64,000 nt of DNA from the NCBI RefSeq assembly GCF_024459955.1, contig NZ_JANFXK010000001.1, positions 1 to 64,000 on the forward strand, read 5' to 3'. Positions 26,527-35,586 of this stretch are shown here, piece after piece (positions within the stretch are counted from its first letter, which is position 1; every line of letters starts with the position of its first letter). This stretch comes from Anaerovorax odorimutans. GTDB taxonomy: Bacteria > Bacillota > Clostridia > Peptostreptococcales > Anaerovoracaceae. Both the position numbers and the translations under genes were made by a program. The notes beneath the pieces are model-generated. The model saw nothing but the letters and a program-made list of their open reading frames with translations, made no database searches and had not been told where the DNA came from.

Positions 26527-29136
26527 TTAGAGCTCTGTCAGCATGGTTCTGCTGATGATTTCATCCTGTACGTCCTTGCACAGTTCTGTGAAGAACGCAC
26601 TGTATCCTGCTACGCGCACAACCAGATCCTTGTATTTTTCCGGATGCTTCTGAGCATCGATCAGCGTGTTGTTGTCCATATAGTTGAACTGCATTTCGCC
26701 GTTGCCGAAAGCACATGCCGTACGCAGCAGCGTGATGATGGCGTTTTCGCCCTCCTGGGTATCCAGAAGACCTGCCATCAGCTTGAAGTTGTGTACAAGA
26801 CCGATGTTCATGTTGTCGTTGGCCATCTTGGAAACGGACTTGATGATGGCTGTCGGGCCCTTGAAGTCCGCACCCTGGGTCGGGCTGATACCGTCGGAAA
26901 GCGGTGTCCACGCAGCTCTTCCGCCGGCGCTGGCTCCGGTCAGCTGACCGAACGGCGTGTTGTTGGAGATGGACAGTGTACCGTGGCTCAGGATGGAGTG
27001 GAGCGTCTTGTACTTTCTGTGTTCCATTTCCGTAAAGTTGATCAGGTCTGCCGCGATCAGGTCCGCGTAGTCATCGTCATTGCCGTATTTCGGCGCGGCC
27101 AGGCAGTCTGCCTTAACCTGCTCGTAGCCTACGAAGTCTGCTTTCAGTGCTTCATTGAGCTGTTTTAATGTATATTTCTTATCATCGAATACTAATTTTT
27201 TAATCGCTGCCATGGCATCGGCGTAGGTCGCAAGTCCGGACCAGATAACGCCAGGGCCGAAGTTGTACATGGCGCCGCCTGCGGAAACGTCTTTTCCTTT
27301 TTCCATACAGCCTTCAAACATGATGGACATCAGAGGCTTTGGTGCCAGATCTCTGTGAACTCTCTGGGAAATTACCGTAGCAACGCTGGTCCACTTGGTT
27401 ACGTATTTGATCTGCTCTTTTACAGCAGCGTCGAACTGTTCGAAGGTCTGGTACTGATCCAGGTCTCCCAGATCCGGCGTTACCTGCTTGCCGTACCAGA
27501 GGGGAACACCGTGGTTGAGGGCCAGCTCGATGCAGATCGGCCACTGAGTATAAGCGGTGGAGGTCCACTGGTACAGTCTTCCTGCCTTCTGCGGCTCTAC
27601 GCAGCCCATGAGGCAGTAGTCTCTGGCATCTTCAATGGAAACGCCTTTGGCCAGCATCATCTTGATATGGGTATCGTCGAAGTGGCAGGCCGGGAATCCC
27701 ATTCCGGAACGGATAACGTCTACGATCTTCTTTAAGTATTTCTGCGGTGACTTGTTGTGGATACGGCAGGCCAGTGAAGGCTGATAGATCTTCACGTGTC
27801 TTACGGCATCCATCAGTAAGTAAGTCAGCTCGTTTGTCGCGTCGCGGCCGTCTCTTGTGATACCGCCTACGCACATGTTTACGAACGGCTGATAGCCCGC
27901 GAAGAACTTGGAACCGCCTTCGCTGGTGATCCACATCATTTCGGACATCTTAACCAGCATACAGCCAGCCAGTTCAAATGCCTGATAGTTGTTCATGCGG
28001 CCGGATTCGATGTCCGCCTTGTAGAACGGATACATGTACTGGTCAACACGGCCGATGGACATACCTGTCTGGTTTTCTTCAACCGGCAGCAGGGATTCCA
28101 CGGTCCATACGGACTGAACGGCTTCCCAGAAAGTCTCCGGTTTGTGAGCCGGAACCTTGGCGTTGACTTCGGAAATCTTCATCAGTTCTTCTTTTCTCTG
28201 AGGATTGGTTTCCTTGGCAGCCAGCTCAGCAGCGTACTGGGACATACGTCTTGCATAGGCCATAACGCCTTCTGTTGTTTCGATTACGGATTTATAGAAA
28301 TAAATCTTTTCCAGGTCGTCCGGGTTCTCGTAATCCAGCTGAGCCAGATGGTCTCTTGCTTCCTGCTGAATGTCGATCATGCCCTTCTTCATCAGGATAA
28401 CGTCGTATCCCGGGTTGGAGTCGCCGCCGCCGTTTACTGCGTGGTAGGAACAGTCGGAAACGAAGGATTCGCCGGACAGCTCCCATACGCCTGCTTCACG
28501 GTACTGGCTCTCGCAGTATTCATCTACGGATTTGCCTTCCCAGAATGGGAACAGCTCTTCTCTCATGTATCTCTTATCTTCTTCGGAAATGTAGAACGGG
28601 TCCTGCGGACGATTGCCGATGGTGTCGATTTCATCTACCATCCATCTCCAGGCGATATCCGGGGAGAATGCTCCTGCACGAGGCGCTCCGTTGGGCGCTC
28701 CTACGATCAGCTCGTTGTCCTGAATAACCAGCGGAGCTGTTTCGCAGCAATAGCGGAAGCATTTTGCTCTCAGAAGGATCTTCGGCATTCCCGGGTTTTC
28801 CTTGGTGATCTTGGTTACGGCCCGCGCTCTGTGGGTCGTAATGGAAGGAACCTGTTCCAGGAAATTGTTCTTTAATTTTACCAGACGGTCTGTCGGTCCT
28901 ACCGGTACTCCGTCTTCATCCACCTCAGTCGTCGGTGCCGCTGTGGACGAATAATAGGCCGGGTGGCCGCCTGTAGACGCTGCCGCTCCGGTGGCCTGCG
29001 GAGGAACCTGAGCCGGTGTCATATTTGAAATATCGCCCGATACGGCTTCAAACATCTTCATCAGAGATGCGCGTTCCTGCTCGGACATGTTCTGTGTTGC
29101 TTGTGCAAGCTTATTTGAAAATTCACGAATATCCAA
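26527..29136 (-). CDS. cutC: Choline trimethylamine-lyase, glycyl radical enzyme
   Basis: An 869-residue enzyme that cleaves choline to trimethylamine and acetaldehyde. From memory of the Desulfovibrio enzyme, key residues are Tyr208, Asp216, Phe395, Cys489, Glu491, Thr502 and Gly821; here they are Tyr231, Asp239, Phe418, Cys512 and Glu514 (in MGCVEPQ), Thr525 and Gly844 (in RVAGYSAFF), a constant shift of 23. This excludes a generic pyruvate formate-lyase. Residues 1-35 form an amphipathic helix and then a Pro/Ala linker, a likely encapsulation peptide. The length is that of the shorter (type I) enzymes. The start is TTG 29136 behind GAGAGGTAAGAGTT; the next ATG, at residue 17, would break the helix. 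Confidence 0.96.
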   Translation of the reverse strand: MDIREFSNKLAQATQNMSEQERASLMKMFEAVSGDISNMTPAQVPPQATGAAASTGGHPAYYSSTAAPTTEVDEDGVPVGPTDRLVKLKNNFLEQVPSITTHRARAVTKITKENPGMPKILLRAKCFRYCCETAPLVIQDNELIVGAPNGAPRAGAFSPDIAWRWMVDEIDTIGNRPQDPFYISEEDKRYMREELFPFWEGKSVDEYCESQYREAGVWELSGESFVSDCSYHAVNGGGDSNPGYDVILMKKGMIDIQQEARDHLAQLDYENPDDLEKIYFYKSVIETTEGVMAYARRMSQYAAELAAKETNPQRKEELMKISEVNAKVPAHKPETFWEAVQSVWTVESLLPVEENQTGMSIGRVDQYMYPFYKADIESGRMNNYQAFELAGCMLVKMSEMMWITSEGGSKFFAGYQPFVNMCVGGITRDGRDATNELTYLLMDAVRHVKIYQPSLACRIHNKSPQKYLKKIVDVIRSGMGFPACHFDDTHIKMMLAKGVSIEDARDYCLMGCVEPQKAGRLYQWTSTAYTQWPICIELALNHGVPLWYGKQVTPDLGDLDQYQTFEQFDAAVKEQIKYVTKWTSVATVISQRVHRDLAPKPLMSIMFEGCMEKGKDVSAGGAMYNFGPGVIWSGLATYADAMAAIKKLVFDDKKYTLKQLNEALKADFVGYEQVKADCLAAPKYGNDDDYADLIAADLINFTEMEHRKYKTLHSILSHGTLSISNNTPFGQLTGASAGGRAAWTPLSDGISPTQGADFKGPTAIIKSVSKMANDNMNIGLVHNFKLMAGLLDTQEGENAIITLLRTACAFGNGEMQFNYMDNNTLIDAQKHPEKYKDLVVRVAGYSAFFTELCKDVQDEIISRTMLTEL

Positions 29137-29206
29137 AACTCTTACCTCTCTTCTTTCTTATATAACTCTGAAAAATAACTTTCTCTATCACAAAGCATTT
29201 GCTGCC

Positions 29207-30697
29207 TTATCCCAGACTTTTAAGGGCTTCTTCCAGAATTTTTTGCAGCACCTGCAAGCTTTCGTCGTTACCTGTGCCTGTGGCGGTTTGGGCTGCCGCT
29301 TTGTTCTTGCTTCCTTCCGGTATACCCAGACCGATATCCTCGATCCGCCTTACTCCGTAGCCGACCTTTCGAATATAGATCAGGTTCATCGGAGAAACGT
29401 TATCGGAAGTAATTCCCTTGCCGGCTGAGCCGCTTCCCAGTGTCATGGCCGGGAACAGATTGGTGGTCGCCCCCATGCTTCCGAAGGTAGCCGGTGTGTT
29501 GACCAGCATTCTGCCGACCGGCTTTTTCAGTGCGAACTGGCGGATAACTTCCTGATCCTTGGAGTGAATGACCAGCGTATGTCCGTGACGCTCCGAAAGA
29601 AGCAGTTCAATGCACTTTTCACAGGCGTGCATCCAATCGTCTTCAATGTAGTAGGCCAGCACCGGACAGAGCTTTTCTCTGGAATAGGGATTTTTTTCCG
29701 AAACGTATTTCTGTTGGGAAATCAGTACCCTTGTATCCGCAGGTACGGTAAAACCGGCCCGCCTGGCAAGTTCTAAAGCGCTCTTGCCCACCAACTCGGA
29801 ATTGGCTGTGCCGTCCGGATAGTAGAACATGGCACCCAGCCTGTCAGCCTCTTCTTCGGTCATAAAATATGCTCCGCCGGCCGTAAGCTCTGCTTTTACC
29901 TCTCCGGCAATGCAGCTGTCTACCACGATGGACTGTTCCGCCGCCGAAACGACACCGTTGTCAAAGGTCTTGCTGGCGATGATGTCAGCTACAGCCTGTT
30001 TGATGTCCGCGGTCCGTTCGATAAAGGCCGGACCGTTGCCCGTGCCGCCATAGATCACCGGCTTTCCCGATCGGTACGCTTCGTCCAGCATACCCGGTAC
30101 TCCTGTGTTCATCACCAGAGACGTGCACCTGTGGTTCATCAGCTCAATGGTTCCGGCAGGCGTAACCGTATGCAGGTAAGTCAGCGCTCCTTCCGGAAGG
30201 CCGTATCCTTCCGCAGCCTTGATCATGATGTCCAGCGCCTTACCGATGGTTTCCTTTGCCCTTGGATGGGGTGAAAAAATCACCGCGTTTCCGGCTTTGA
30301 TTCCCACAAGAGCCGTATAGATGGTCGTGGATACGGGACTTGTGGCCGGGACAAGGGATGCGATCACCCCTACCGGCACGCCCACATCCATCATCTTTTT
30401 TTCATCGTCCGTATCGATGATACCGACGCAGCGCATGCCCCGCAGCTTTGCAGGCAGATATTCGCAGGCAAACCTGTTCTTTATGTATTTATCCTGCCAT
30501 ATTCCATAGTCGGTCTCTTCGCTGGACATCACGGCCAGTTCCTTGGCGTGCTTGGCGATTTCCTCAGCCATGCGTTCTGTGATCTCGTCCAGCTTTTCCT
30601 GGGGGAAGGTGGCCAGCGTCTGCTGCGCTTCGTAGGCGTTCTCCGCCAGGATCCGAGCTTCTTGGATGGAGAGCAAATCGTAATCAATTATATTCAT
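29207..30697 (-). CDS. Acylating aldehyde dehydrogenase paralogue lacking the catalytic cysteine
   Basis: A 496-residue relative of the dehydrogenase at 17542 (PATSPVSTTIY, FSPHPRAKET, TGVPGMLDEAYRSGKP). Where the active paralogue has GTICASEQS with Cys251, this one reads GVVSAAEQS with Ser251, so acyl-thioester catalysis is not expected. The rest of the fold is well kept, so it is not a decaying gene. Its end, DESLQVLQKILEEALKSLG, is an amphipathic helix typical of encapsulation peptides. ATG 30697 is chosen because AAGGAGAG lies 8 bases upstream. It is immediately upstream of cutC; a structural or recruiting role is inferred. Confidence 0.85.
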   Translation of the reverse strand: MNIIDYDLLSIQEARILAENAYEAQQTLATFPQEKLDEITERMAEEIAKHAKELAVMSSEETDYGIWQDKYIKNRFACEYLPAKLRGMRCVGIIDTDDEKKMMDVGVPVGVIASLVPATSPVSTTIYTALVGIKAGNAVIFSPHPRAKETIGKALDIMIKAAEGYGLPEGALTYLHTVTPAGTIELMNHRCTSLVMNTGVPGMLDEAYRSGKPVIYGGTGNGPAFIERTADIKQAVADIIASKTFDNGVVSAAEQSIVVDSCIAGEVKAELTAGGAYFMTEEEADRLGAMFYYPDGTANSELVGKSALELARRAGFTVPADTRVLISQQKYVSEKNPYSREKLCPVLAYYIEDDWMHACEKCIELLLSERHGHTLVIHSKDQEVIRQFALKKPVGRMLVNTPATFGSMGATTNLFPAMTLGSGSAGKGITSDNVSPMNLIYIRKVGYGVRRIEDIGLGIPEGSKNKAAAQTATGTGNDESLQVLQKILEEALKSLG

Positions 30698-30739
30698 TTG
30701 CATCTCTCCTTTTCTTTATCTCGTTTCAGAAACGATTTA

Positions 30740-31378
30740 TTATTCAGTATAAGGAAGTAATTTCTCCATGTCATACTGACATGTAATTTTTTTCAGAGCC
30801 TCGTGTGGTCTTGCGATCACGATGGAGCTGTATACTTCGGTTCCCAGAGCTTCTACTGCTTTGATTCCTGCTTCTACTGCTGTCTTGCAGGCTCCCACAT
30901 CTCCTTCCACCAGTGCGGAAATGTATCCGGAAGCGGTGTTTTCGAATCCTACCAGCTCCACGTCAGCTGCCTTGCACATAGCGTCGGCTGCCTCGATGCA
31001 GTATACGATTCCAAAGGTTTCGATCATTCCCAGAGCTTCGGTTCTGACTGCCTGCGGCTCGATCAGTTCTTCATCGCACTGCGTGTCGATATCATAGATG
31101 GATACCACATCGCCGATGGGCTTGATGGGACGGGGAATAACGTCAGTGGCAGTCAGCTTGCCGATTGCCTCAGCAGCCTCAGCCCCTGCTTTAATGGAGG
31201 ATTTAACAGCCGCCACGTCGCCCTTGATGAACATGGTTACCAGAGTGGAACCCACGTTTTCATAGGAAATCAATTCTACCTCAGCAGCTTTCAGCATCTT
31301 GTCGCACGCTTCCAGAGCAGGAACCATTCCGACCGTCTCCAGCATGCCTAACGCCTGTTCTGCATAGTACCTTGCCAT
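30740..31378 (-). CDS. Tandem BMC-T shell protein
   Basis: A 212-residue protein with two canonical BMC domains (ALGMLETVGMVPALEACDKM at residue 9 and ALGMIETFGIVYCIEAADAM near 115) joined by an acidic linker (DIDTQCDEELIEPQ). Both domains keep the conserved order, unlike EutL/PduB types, so it resembles PduT-type trimers, though without a cysteine at position 38. It is 37 bp upstream of the inactive dehydrogenase gene. Confidence 0.88.
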   Translation of the reverse strand: MARYYAEQALGMLETVGMVPALEACDKMLKAAEVELISYENVGSTLVTMFIKGDVAAVKSSIKAGAEAAEAIGKLTATDVIPRPIKPIGDVVSIYDIDTQCDEELIEPQAVRTEALGMIETFGIVYCIEAADAMCKAADVELVGFENTASGYISALVEGDVGACKTAVEAGIKAVEALGTEVYSSIVIARPHEALKKITCQYDMEKLLPYTE

Positions 31379-31460
31379 AACTAGATTCTCCTTTCAAATT
31401 GCAGCAAATCCTGCGAACCGGCCTTACGGCCCGGTCCGCAGTACATTGCCAATACCTTTA

Positions 31461-31727
31461 TCAGTCTTTGATGTAACTGTTGATCGCAGCGATACCGTCT
31501 TCAAGAGCCCGGTAATAGATTACCAGATTGCCGTTTTCGTCCAGGTCCAGTCTGCTTTCTTCGATCAGACCGTTGGATGCCGCTGTCATCAGCGCTTCAT
31601 CCATGGCCTTGTCCTTGAAGGCCCGAAATCCGCTGTAGTCGGCTTTTAACGCTTCCTGAACATCCGCTCTGCAGGCTTCTTTACCTGATGTAAAATACTT
31701 TAAAATCGCAAAGTTTAATGGTTTCAT
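31461..31727 (-). CDS. Small conserved-looking protein of the cut locus, unknown
   Basis: An 88-residue soluble acidic protein with alternating helices and a final beta hairpin (LDLDENGNLVIYYRAL), a layout like a small winged helix. It has no cysteine pair, metal site or membrane segment. It lies 3 bp from the transporter gene and upstream of the tandem shell protein gene, so it belongs to the operon. I do not recognise a family; an adaptor or DNA-binding role would be a guess. Confidence 0.65.
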   Translation of the reverse strand: MKPLNFAILKYFTSGKEACRADVQEALKADYSGFRAFKDKAMDEALMTAASNGLIEESRLDLDENGNLVIYYRALEDGIAAINSYIKD

Positions 31728-31730
31728 GGT

Positions 31731-32837
31731 TTACGCCTCCTTCTTTGATGCCCGATCCTGTGAAAGTGCCAGGATAACAATACCGATTACCATTACGATG
31801 GCTCCAACCCATCCCTGCCATGGAATCGCGTAATCCGGGTTTTTAAAGATAAGCCCAATGACGATCCAGCACCAGAACGGTCCCCAGAAGGCGTATGTGC
31901 CGTTACAGCCCATACCCAGCGCAGCGCCGCACATGGAAGCGCCTTTGTACCAGAACTTGAAGGAGAAGGACGCAAATACACCACCGATTACGAACATCCA
32001 GATGGAAGGTGCGTCTACCAGCGCCTGTCCAACCAGAGCAAGACCGGAACCGATTCCGTCTCCGCCGATCAGAGAAAGGAAGCTTACCAGGATTACGCCG
32101 TTTACCAGGCCGGATGTGCACTGACGAATTACGATGGCTACTTCATAGTCAACCATGCAGCACGCATAGCCGCCTACGGCACCTTCGATACCCCAGCCCA
32201 ACGCTGCCAGGAAGCCTGCCAGCATACCGAGCAGTGTCTTGGCGCTGAATCCATCGATACCGGTTAAGCCGGTGCTTCCGATGAGAACAGCAGCCGCAAA
32301 ACAAACCGCGATACCGAAGATCATGCCGCCGGACAGTACCTGCTTATAAATAATTCTGCCAATGATTGCGCCGATAGCCGCATTCAGAGCAGCGATCGGG
32401 ATGATGATGGAACCTGCCATCTGCAAGCCTACTACATAGGCTGTGGATGCCAGCGGTCCGCCGATGACAGCAGCCAGGATCAAGATCTTGCCAGGCTTGC
32501 TTCTCAGGGATCTTCCAAAATCTCCCAGTCTGCCGATGATAGCCGCATAGATGATGGACCATATCGCAGAACAAATGTCGTTTACGGCAGCACCTGCCGA
32601 GCTCAGTGTGTACACAAGGGCAAACGCGGATAATGTGCTGGCCGGGCCATACCAGTCAGCCCAGACGCCGGTCGCCATGCCCTGGGTCATAAACGCGGTA
32701 TAACCGCCGTACAGGAACCCGGACATCAGGGCGATAAAGATACCCTTGATTCTGAACGATTTTTCCATTTTCCGCTTTGCGTCCAGCGCGCCGGCCGGTG
32801 CCTGCATCGCGCCTCCGCTCATCGCTCTTTCACTCAT
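31731..32837 (-). CDS. DMT-like ten-helix transporter of the cut locus
   Basis: A 368-residue inner-membrane protein with about ten hydrophobic segments between residues 30 and 362 and a short charged cytoplasmic N-terminus. The two-fold repeat and helix spacing fit the drug/metabolite transporter superfamily. As the first gene of the cut segment it probably carries choline, an amine product or a short-chain metabolite; substrate unproven. AAGGAG lies 7 bases before ATG 32837. Confidence 0.7.
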   Translation of the reverse strand: MSERAMSGGAMQAPAGALDAKRKMEKSFRIKGIFIALMSGFLYGGYTAFMTQGMATGVWADWYGPASTLSAFALVYTLSSAGAAVNDICSAIWSIIYAAIIGRLGDFGRSLRSKPGKILILAAVIGGPLASTAYVVGLQMAGSIIIPIAALNAAIGAIIGRIIYKQVLSGGMIFGIAVCFAAAVLIGSTGLTGIDGFSAKTLLGMLAGFLAALGWGIEGAVGGYACCMVDYEVAIVIRQCTSGLVNGVILVSFLSLIGGDGIGSGLALVGQALVDAPSIWMFVIGGVFASFSFKFWYKGASMCGAALGMGCNGTYAFWGPFWCWIVIGLIFKNPDYAIPWQGWVGAIVMVIGIVILALSQDRASKKEA

Positions 32838-32984
32838 AAAAATACTCCTTCCACTACGTAAAATAATTTCTCTCTTTGCCGTTTCCCTTTAAACAGCAAC
32901 ACCCTATTAAAAGATCTCTAATACCCGTCCCCTTGTATTTCGCCTTGCGGCTCAACGCAGACCTGTCATTTCAGAACATTTTTT

Positions 32985-34322
32985 CTAAAACTCTTCTAAA
33001 ACGGCATCGCCCGCGTTATTGATAAATTTTCTTTCTCTGCCCGAGGCCAGCTTTAGTAAAACCATTGCCAGCGCGGCTAAGATCACTTGTGTCACCGGAA
33101 CCGACAGCCAGACTCCCGTGATCCCAAAGAGAGGCGGCAGCAAGATGCCTGCCAGGATTCCCACGCCGATCGGTTCTCCATATATGAGTATGTATGCGTA
33201 TATATTCTTTTTTATTGCGTAAAAGCAGGAGGTCGTTACCCGCAGGACTGCGATGAATACAAATCCTGCCGCAAATATGGGCATTGTTGCCGCAGCATCT
33301 TCGACGCCCTGCGCTTCCATTCCGAAGAAGACCGCGATGGGCCGCCGCAGCAGAATCAGCAGCACCAGGGATATGAGGGCCAAAAACTCCGCTGACAGAT
33401 AGGCCATTCGCCTCAGCTTTTTTACAGCGCTCATGTCGCCCAGTCCGTAATAGCGGCTGATCAGCGGCTGTGAACCGTCTCCCACACCCTGGAGCAGCAT
33501 CTGCACGATATAAGTCACATAGCAGACGACCGCATAGCACGCCGCCGCACGGGCACCTCCGTGCAGGATGGCATTCTTGTTGATGATAATCAGAATGATA
33601 TTGGGTGACAGCGTCAGTCCAAAGGGCGACGCGGCCACAAATACAATTTCTCTCAATTTGTTCAAATTCTTGCAGCGCTGCATATAACCAAACAGCTTCT
33701 TTTCCCTGATGAGGAAAATCAGGCTGGGCACAATGGCCAGCCCCTGGCCGCAGACAGTGGCCGCCGCTGCTCCTGTCATTCCATATCCCAGTACGGCGAT
33801 GAACAGCCAGTCCAGAATCACGTTGGCCACAAATCCGCAGACCATGGAAACCATGGCTACCACGGCGCCGTTGTAGTTACGTGCGATGGGCACCAGTCCT
33901 GTGCCGATAATCTGGAACATGGTACCGTAGATGATCCAGCGGATGTATTCGCTTCCCAAGGTCAGAATCTCGCCGGATGCTCCGAAAAATCGGAGGATAG
34001 GCCCATAAAAGGCATACAGCAGGATCATTTCCAGTATTCCCACTACGACCAAAAGGCCGATTGTGATACCCATGTATTCCTTCTGCGCTTCCGGTTCCCC
34101 TTTCCCTCTGCTGATGGAAATGAGAATCGCTCCTCCCATTCCCAGCCCCGTACCGGTCGCCTGGATCAGCGTGGTCAGGGGGTAAGCCACATTAATAGCC
34201 GCCAAACCGATTTCTCCCATGTAGTTGCCGATAAACCATCCGTCTACGATGGAATATACGCCTGAGAAGGCGAAGGCGATCATGGAAGGGATCACGTAAC
34301 GGAAAAATTCCTTGTGCAGCAT
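32985..34322 (-). CDS. MATE-family multidrug/cation exporter
   Basis: A 445-residue protein with 12 membrane helices, beginning FFRYVIPSMIAFAFSGVYSIVDGWFIG, a standard MATE start. MATE proteins export organic cations with sodium or protons. Its promoter, 75 bp upstream, has the MerR-type layout, and the nearby BmrR-like regulator fits a cation-responsive circuit. A gap of 147 bp separates it from the cut segment downstream (32838-32984, no signal I can support), so it may be the first gene of a read-through unit. Confidence 0.85.
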   Translation of the reverse strand: MLHKEFFRYVIPSMIAFAFSGVYSIVDGWFIGNYMGEIGLAAINVAYPLTTLIQATGTGLGMGGAILISISRGKGEPEAQKEYMGITIGLLVVVGILEMILLYAFYGPILRFFGASGEILTLGSEYIRWIIYGTMFQIIGTGLVPIARNYNGAVVAMVSMVCGFVANVILDWLFIAVLGYGMTGAAAATVCGQGLAIVPSLIFLIREKKLFGYMQRCKNLNKLREIVFVAASPFGLTLSPNIILIIINKNAILHGGARAAACYAVVCYVTYIVQMLLQGVGDGSQPLISRYYGLGDMSAVKKLRRMAYLSAEFLALISLVLLILLRRPIAVFFGMEAQGVEDAAATMPIFAAGFVFIAVLRVTTSCFYAIKKNIYAYILIYGEPIGVGILAGILLPPLFGITGVWLSVPVTQVILAALAMVLLKLASGRERKFINNAGDAVLEEF

Positions 34323-34396
34323 CTATAAACTCCCTATTATTGCAATGTTTATTCCTTTAGTTGAAGTCTCATTATCAGTCCTTCTTTACAGCTCAA

Positions 34397-34428
34397 AGTA
34401 TATCCCATACTCTATAGAGGAATGTCAA
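34397..34428 (-). promoter_or_regulatory. MerR-type promoter with long spacer and central dyad
   Basis: On the minus strand TTGACA (34423-34428) and TATACT (34397-34402) are separated by 20 bp instead of 17, and the spacer contains the palindrome CTCTATAGAG (34410-34419). This geometry is characteristic of promoters untwisted by MerR-family activators such as BmrR. It faces the MATE exporter gene. The likely activator is encoded at 35587-36420. Confidence 0.7.
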
Positions 34429-34575
34429 TAGCTATTTTTTTCACAAAATAGGGACACTTTAGTTTAAAATTATTTAAAAATGAAAGCAAAAAAGTGTTTT
34501 TGCTTTCATTTCTTTTCTTTTATAAATCGTCAGAATTTTCAATTAAGTATATTTGTTCAAATGCTCCCAACCAAA

Positions 34576-34623
34576 AGAGAACAGGGTTTCGGCGTTTTAG
34601 TGGCATCGAAACCCTGTTCTCTT
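34576..34623 (-). terminator. Strong terminator after the EutS-EutP operon
   Basis: AGAGAACAGGGTTTCG pairs with CGAAACCCTGTTCTCT around a 16-base loop. On the minus strand it is followed by TTTTGG; on the plus strand by a T-rich stretch, so it may work both ways. It separates the MerR-EutS-EutP operon from the MATE promoter. Confidence 0.8.
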
Positions 34624-34666
34624 TGCTTTTTTGTGCTCCCGCAAGATTTGTCCTCTCTGGTCGAAA

Positions 34667-35176
34667 TCAAACCTTCCCCTTAAGGGAACCCTTTTCCTTT
34701 CCGAATCTTTCGTCTTTTTCCCTGGCCTCTTCCCAGGGCAGGATGTCGCCCTCTTCTTTCAGGTACTCCAAAAGCTCCGCCAGACCCTCTCCTGTGTAGG
34801 CGCTGACCGGAAAAATCTTTTCACACCCCGCCAGCCGCAGCCACTGGGCCGCCTGCTGAGGATCGCCCATGGGATGCTCGATCTTGGTGACGATTCCGAT
34901 TACCTCCCGGTTACAGATGGAGCATACATTGGGCGGGTAAAGGGAAAAGGGCTCTACGGAGCTGATTAAAAGCCCCACCACATCCGCCTCATAAGAATAG
35001 ACGGCCAGAGCGCCGCCTAAGGTTTTGGTTTCCGCATATTCGCCGGGAGTATCGATGATCACATCGTAATGGTTGACGTATTGGGTCTTGTGATAAGTAA
35101 TGGTTTCGCCCTTGAGGGCCTGGGTCAGCGTTGTCTTGCCCGCTTCGCTGCGGCCGATGAATATGATCTTGCGCAT
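34667..35176 (-). CDS. EutP/PduV-like small GTPase 2
   Basis: A 169-residue GTPase-like protein: P-loop GRSEAGKTTL near residue 8, DTPGEY (switch II) near 43 and TKIE near 96 in place of NKxD. It is a second copy of the type found at 24633, 5 bp after an EutS-like gene, repeating the EutS-EutP pair of the main locus. The C-terminal 35 residues are charged. Confidence 0.85.
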   Translation of the reverse strand: MRKIIFIGRSEAGKTTLTQALKGETITYHKTQYVNHYDVIIDTPGEYAETKTLGGALAVYSYEADVVGLLISSVEPFSLYPPNVCSICNREVIGIVTKIEHPMGDPQQAAQWLRLAGCEKIFPVSAYTGEGLAELLEYLKEEGDILPWEEAREKDERFGKEKGSLKGKV

Positions 35177-35181
35177 AGCCC

Positions 35182-35565
35182 TTACCTTCTTGTGATGTCA
35201 CAGACCGCATAGCCCAGATCATCGCGGAAATAGGTGACGATTTCGTTGATGGCCGTATCCACTTCTGAGAGTCTGCCGGTGATAATCAAGGTTCCGCTGA
35301 AACGATCCACAAATCCCAGGTACACGTCTCCTGCTTTAATGGAAATATCGCTGGCAATAACGGCTGACTCCGGCGGGCTCATATTGAGAATTCCAATGGC
35401 GGAATTGGCAAAATCCACTTCCGGGTTCAATCCCAGTTTTTTATATACGATGGGTCTGGGGCCTCCAATGACGTGGGCCAGGGTAATCTGTTTTCCCGGT
35501 ACCAGCTCCTGTATAATTCTCAGTCTGCCCTCTGTATCCTGAGGCAGCAAATCTTTGATGTCCAT
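35182..35565 (-). CDS. EutS/PduU-type BMC-H protein 2
   Basis: A 127-residue permuted shell protein, with RIIQELVPGKQITLAHVIGGPR at its start and SAIGILNMSPPESAVIASDISIKAGDVYLGFVDRF in the core. It is the second EutS-like tile of the locus and lies between the MerR regulator and the GTPase. Different EutS paralogues in one shell may have different pore sizes. Confidence 0.88.
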   Translation of the reverse strand: MDIKDLLPQDTEGRLRIIQELVPGKQITLAHVIGGPRPIVYKKLGLNPEVDFANSAIGILNMSPPESAVIASDISIKAGDVYLGFVDRFSGTLIITGRLSEVDTAINEIVTYFRDDLGYAVCDITRR

Positions 35566-35586
35566 GTTTTCCTCCTCGTCTTTTCT

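Noticed and set aside
26527-29136. Pyruvate formate-lyase or glycerol dehydratase
   Set aside because: The GCVEPQ...[12 protein letters not shown] region and the Tyr231/Asp239 pair belong to choline lyase.
16561-32837. Propanediol or ethanolamine microcompartment
   Set aside because: There is no B12 diol dehydratase or EutBC; CutC residues specific for choline are all present.
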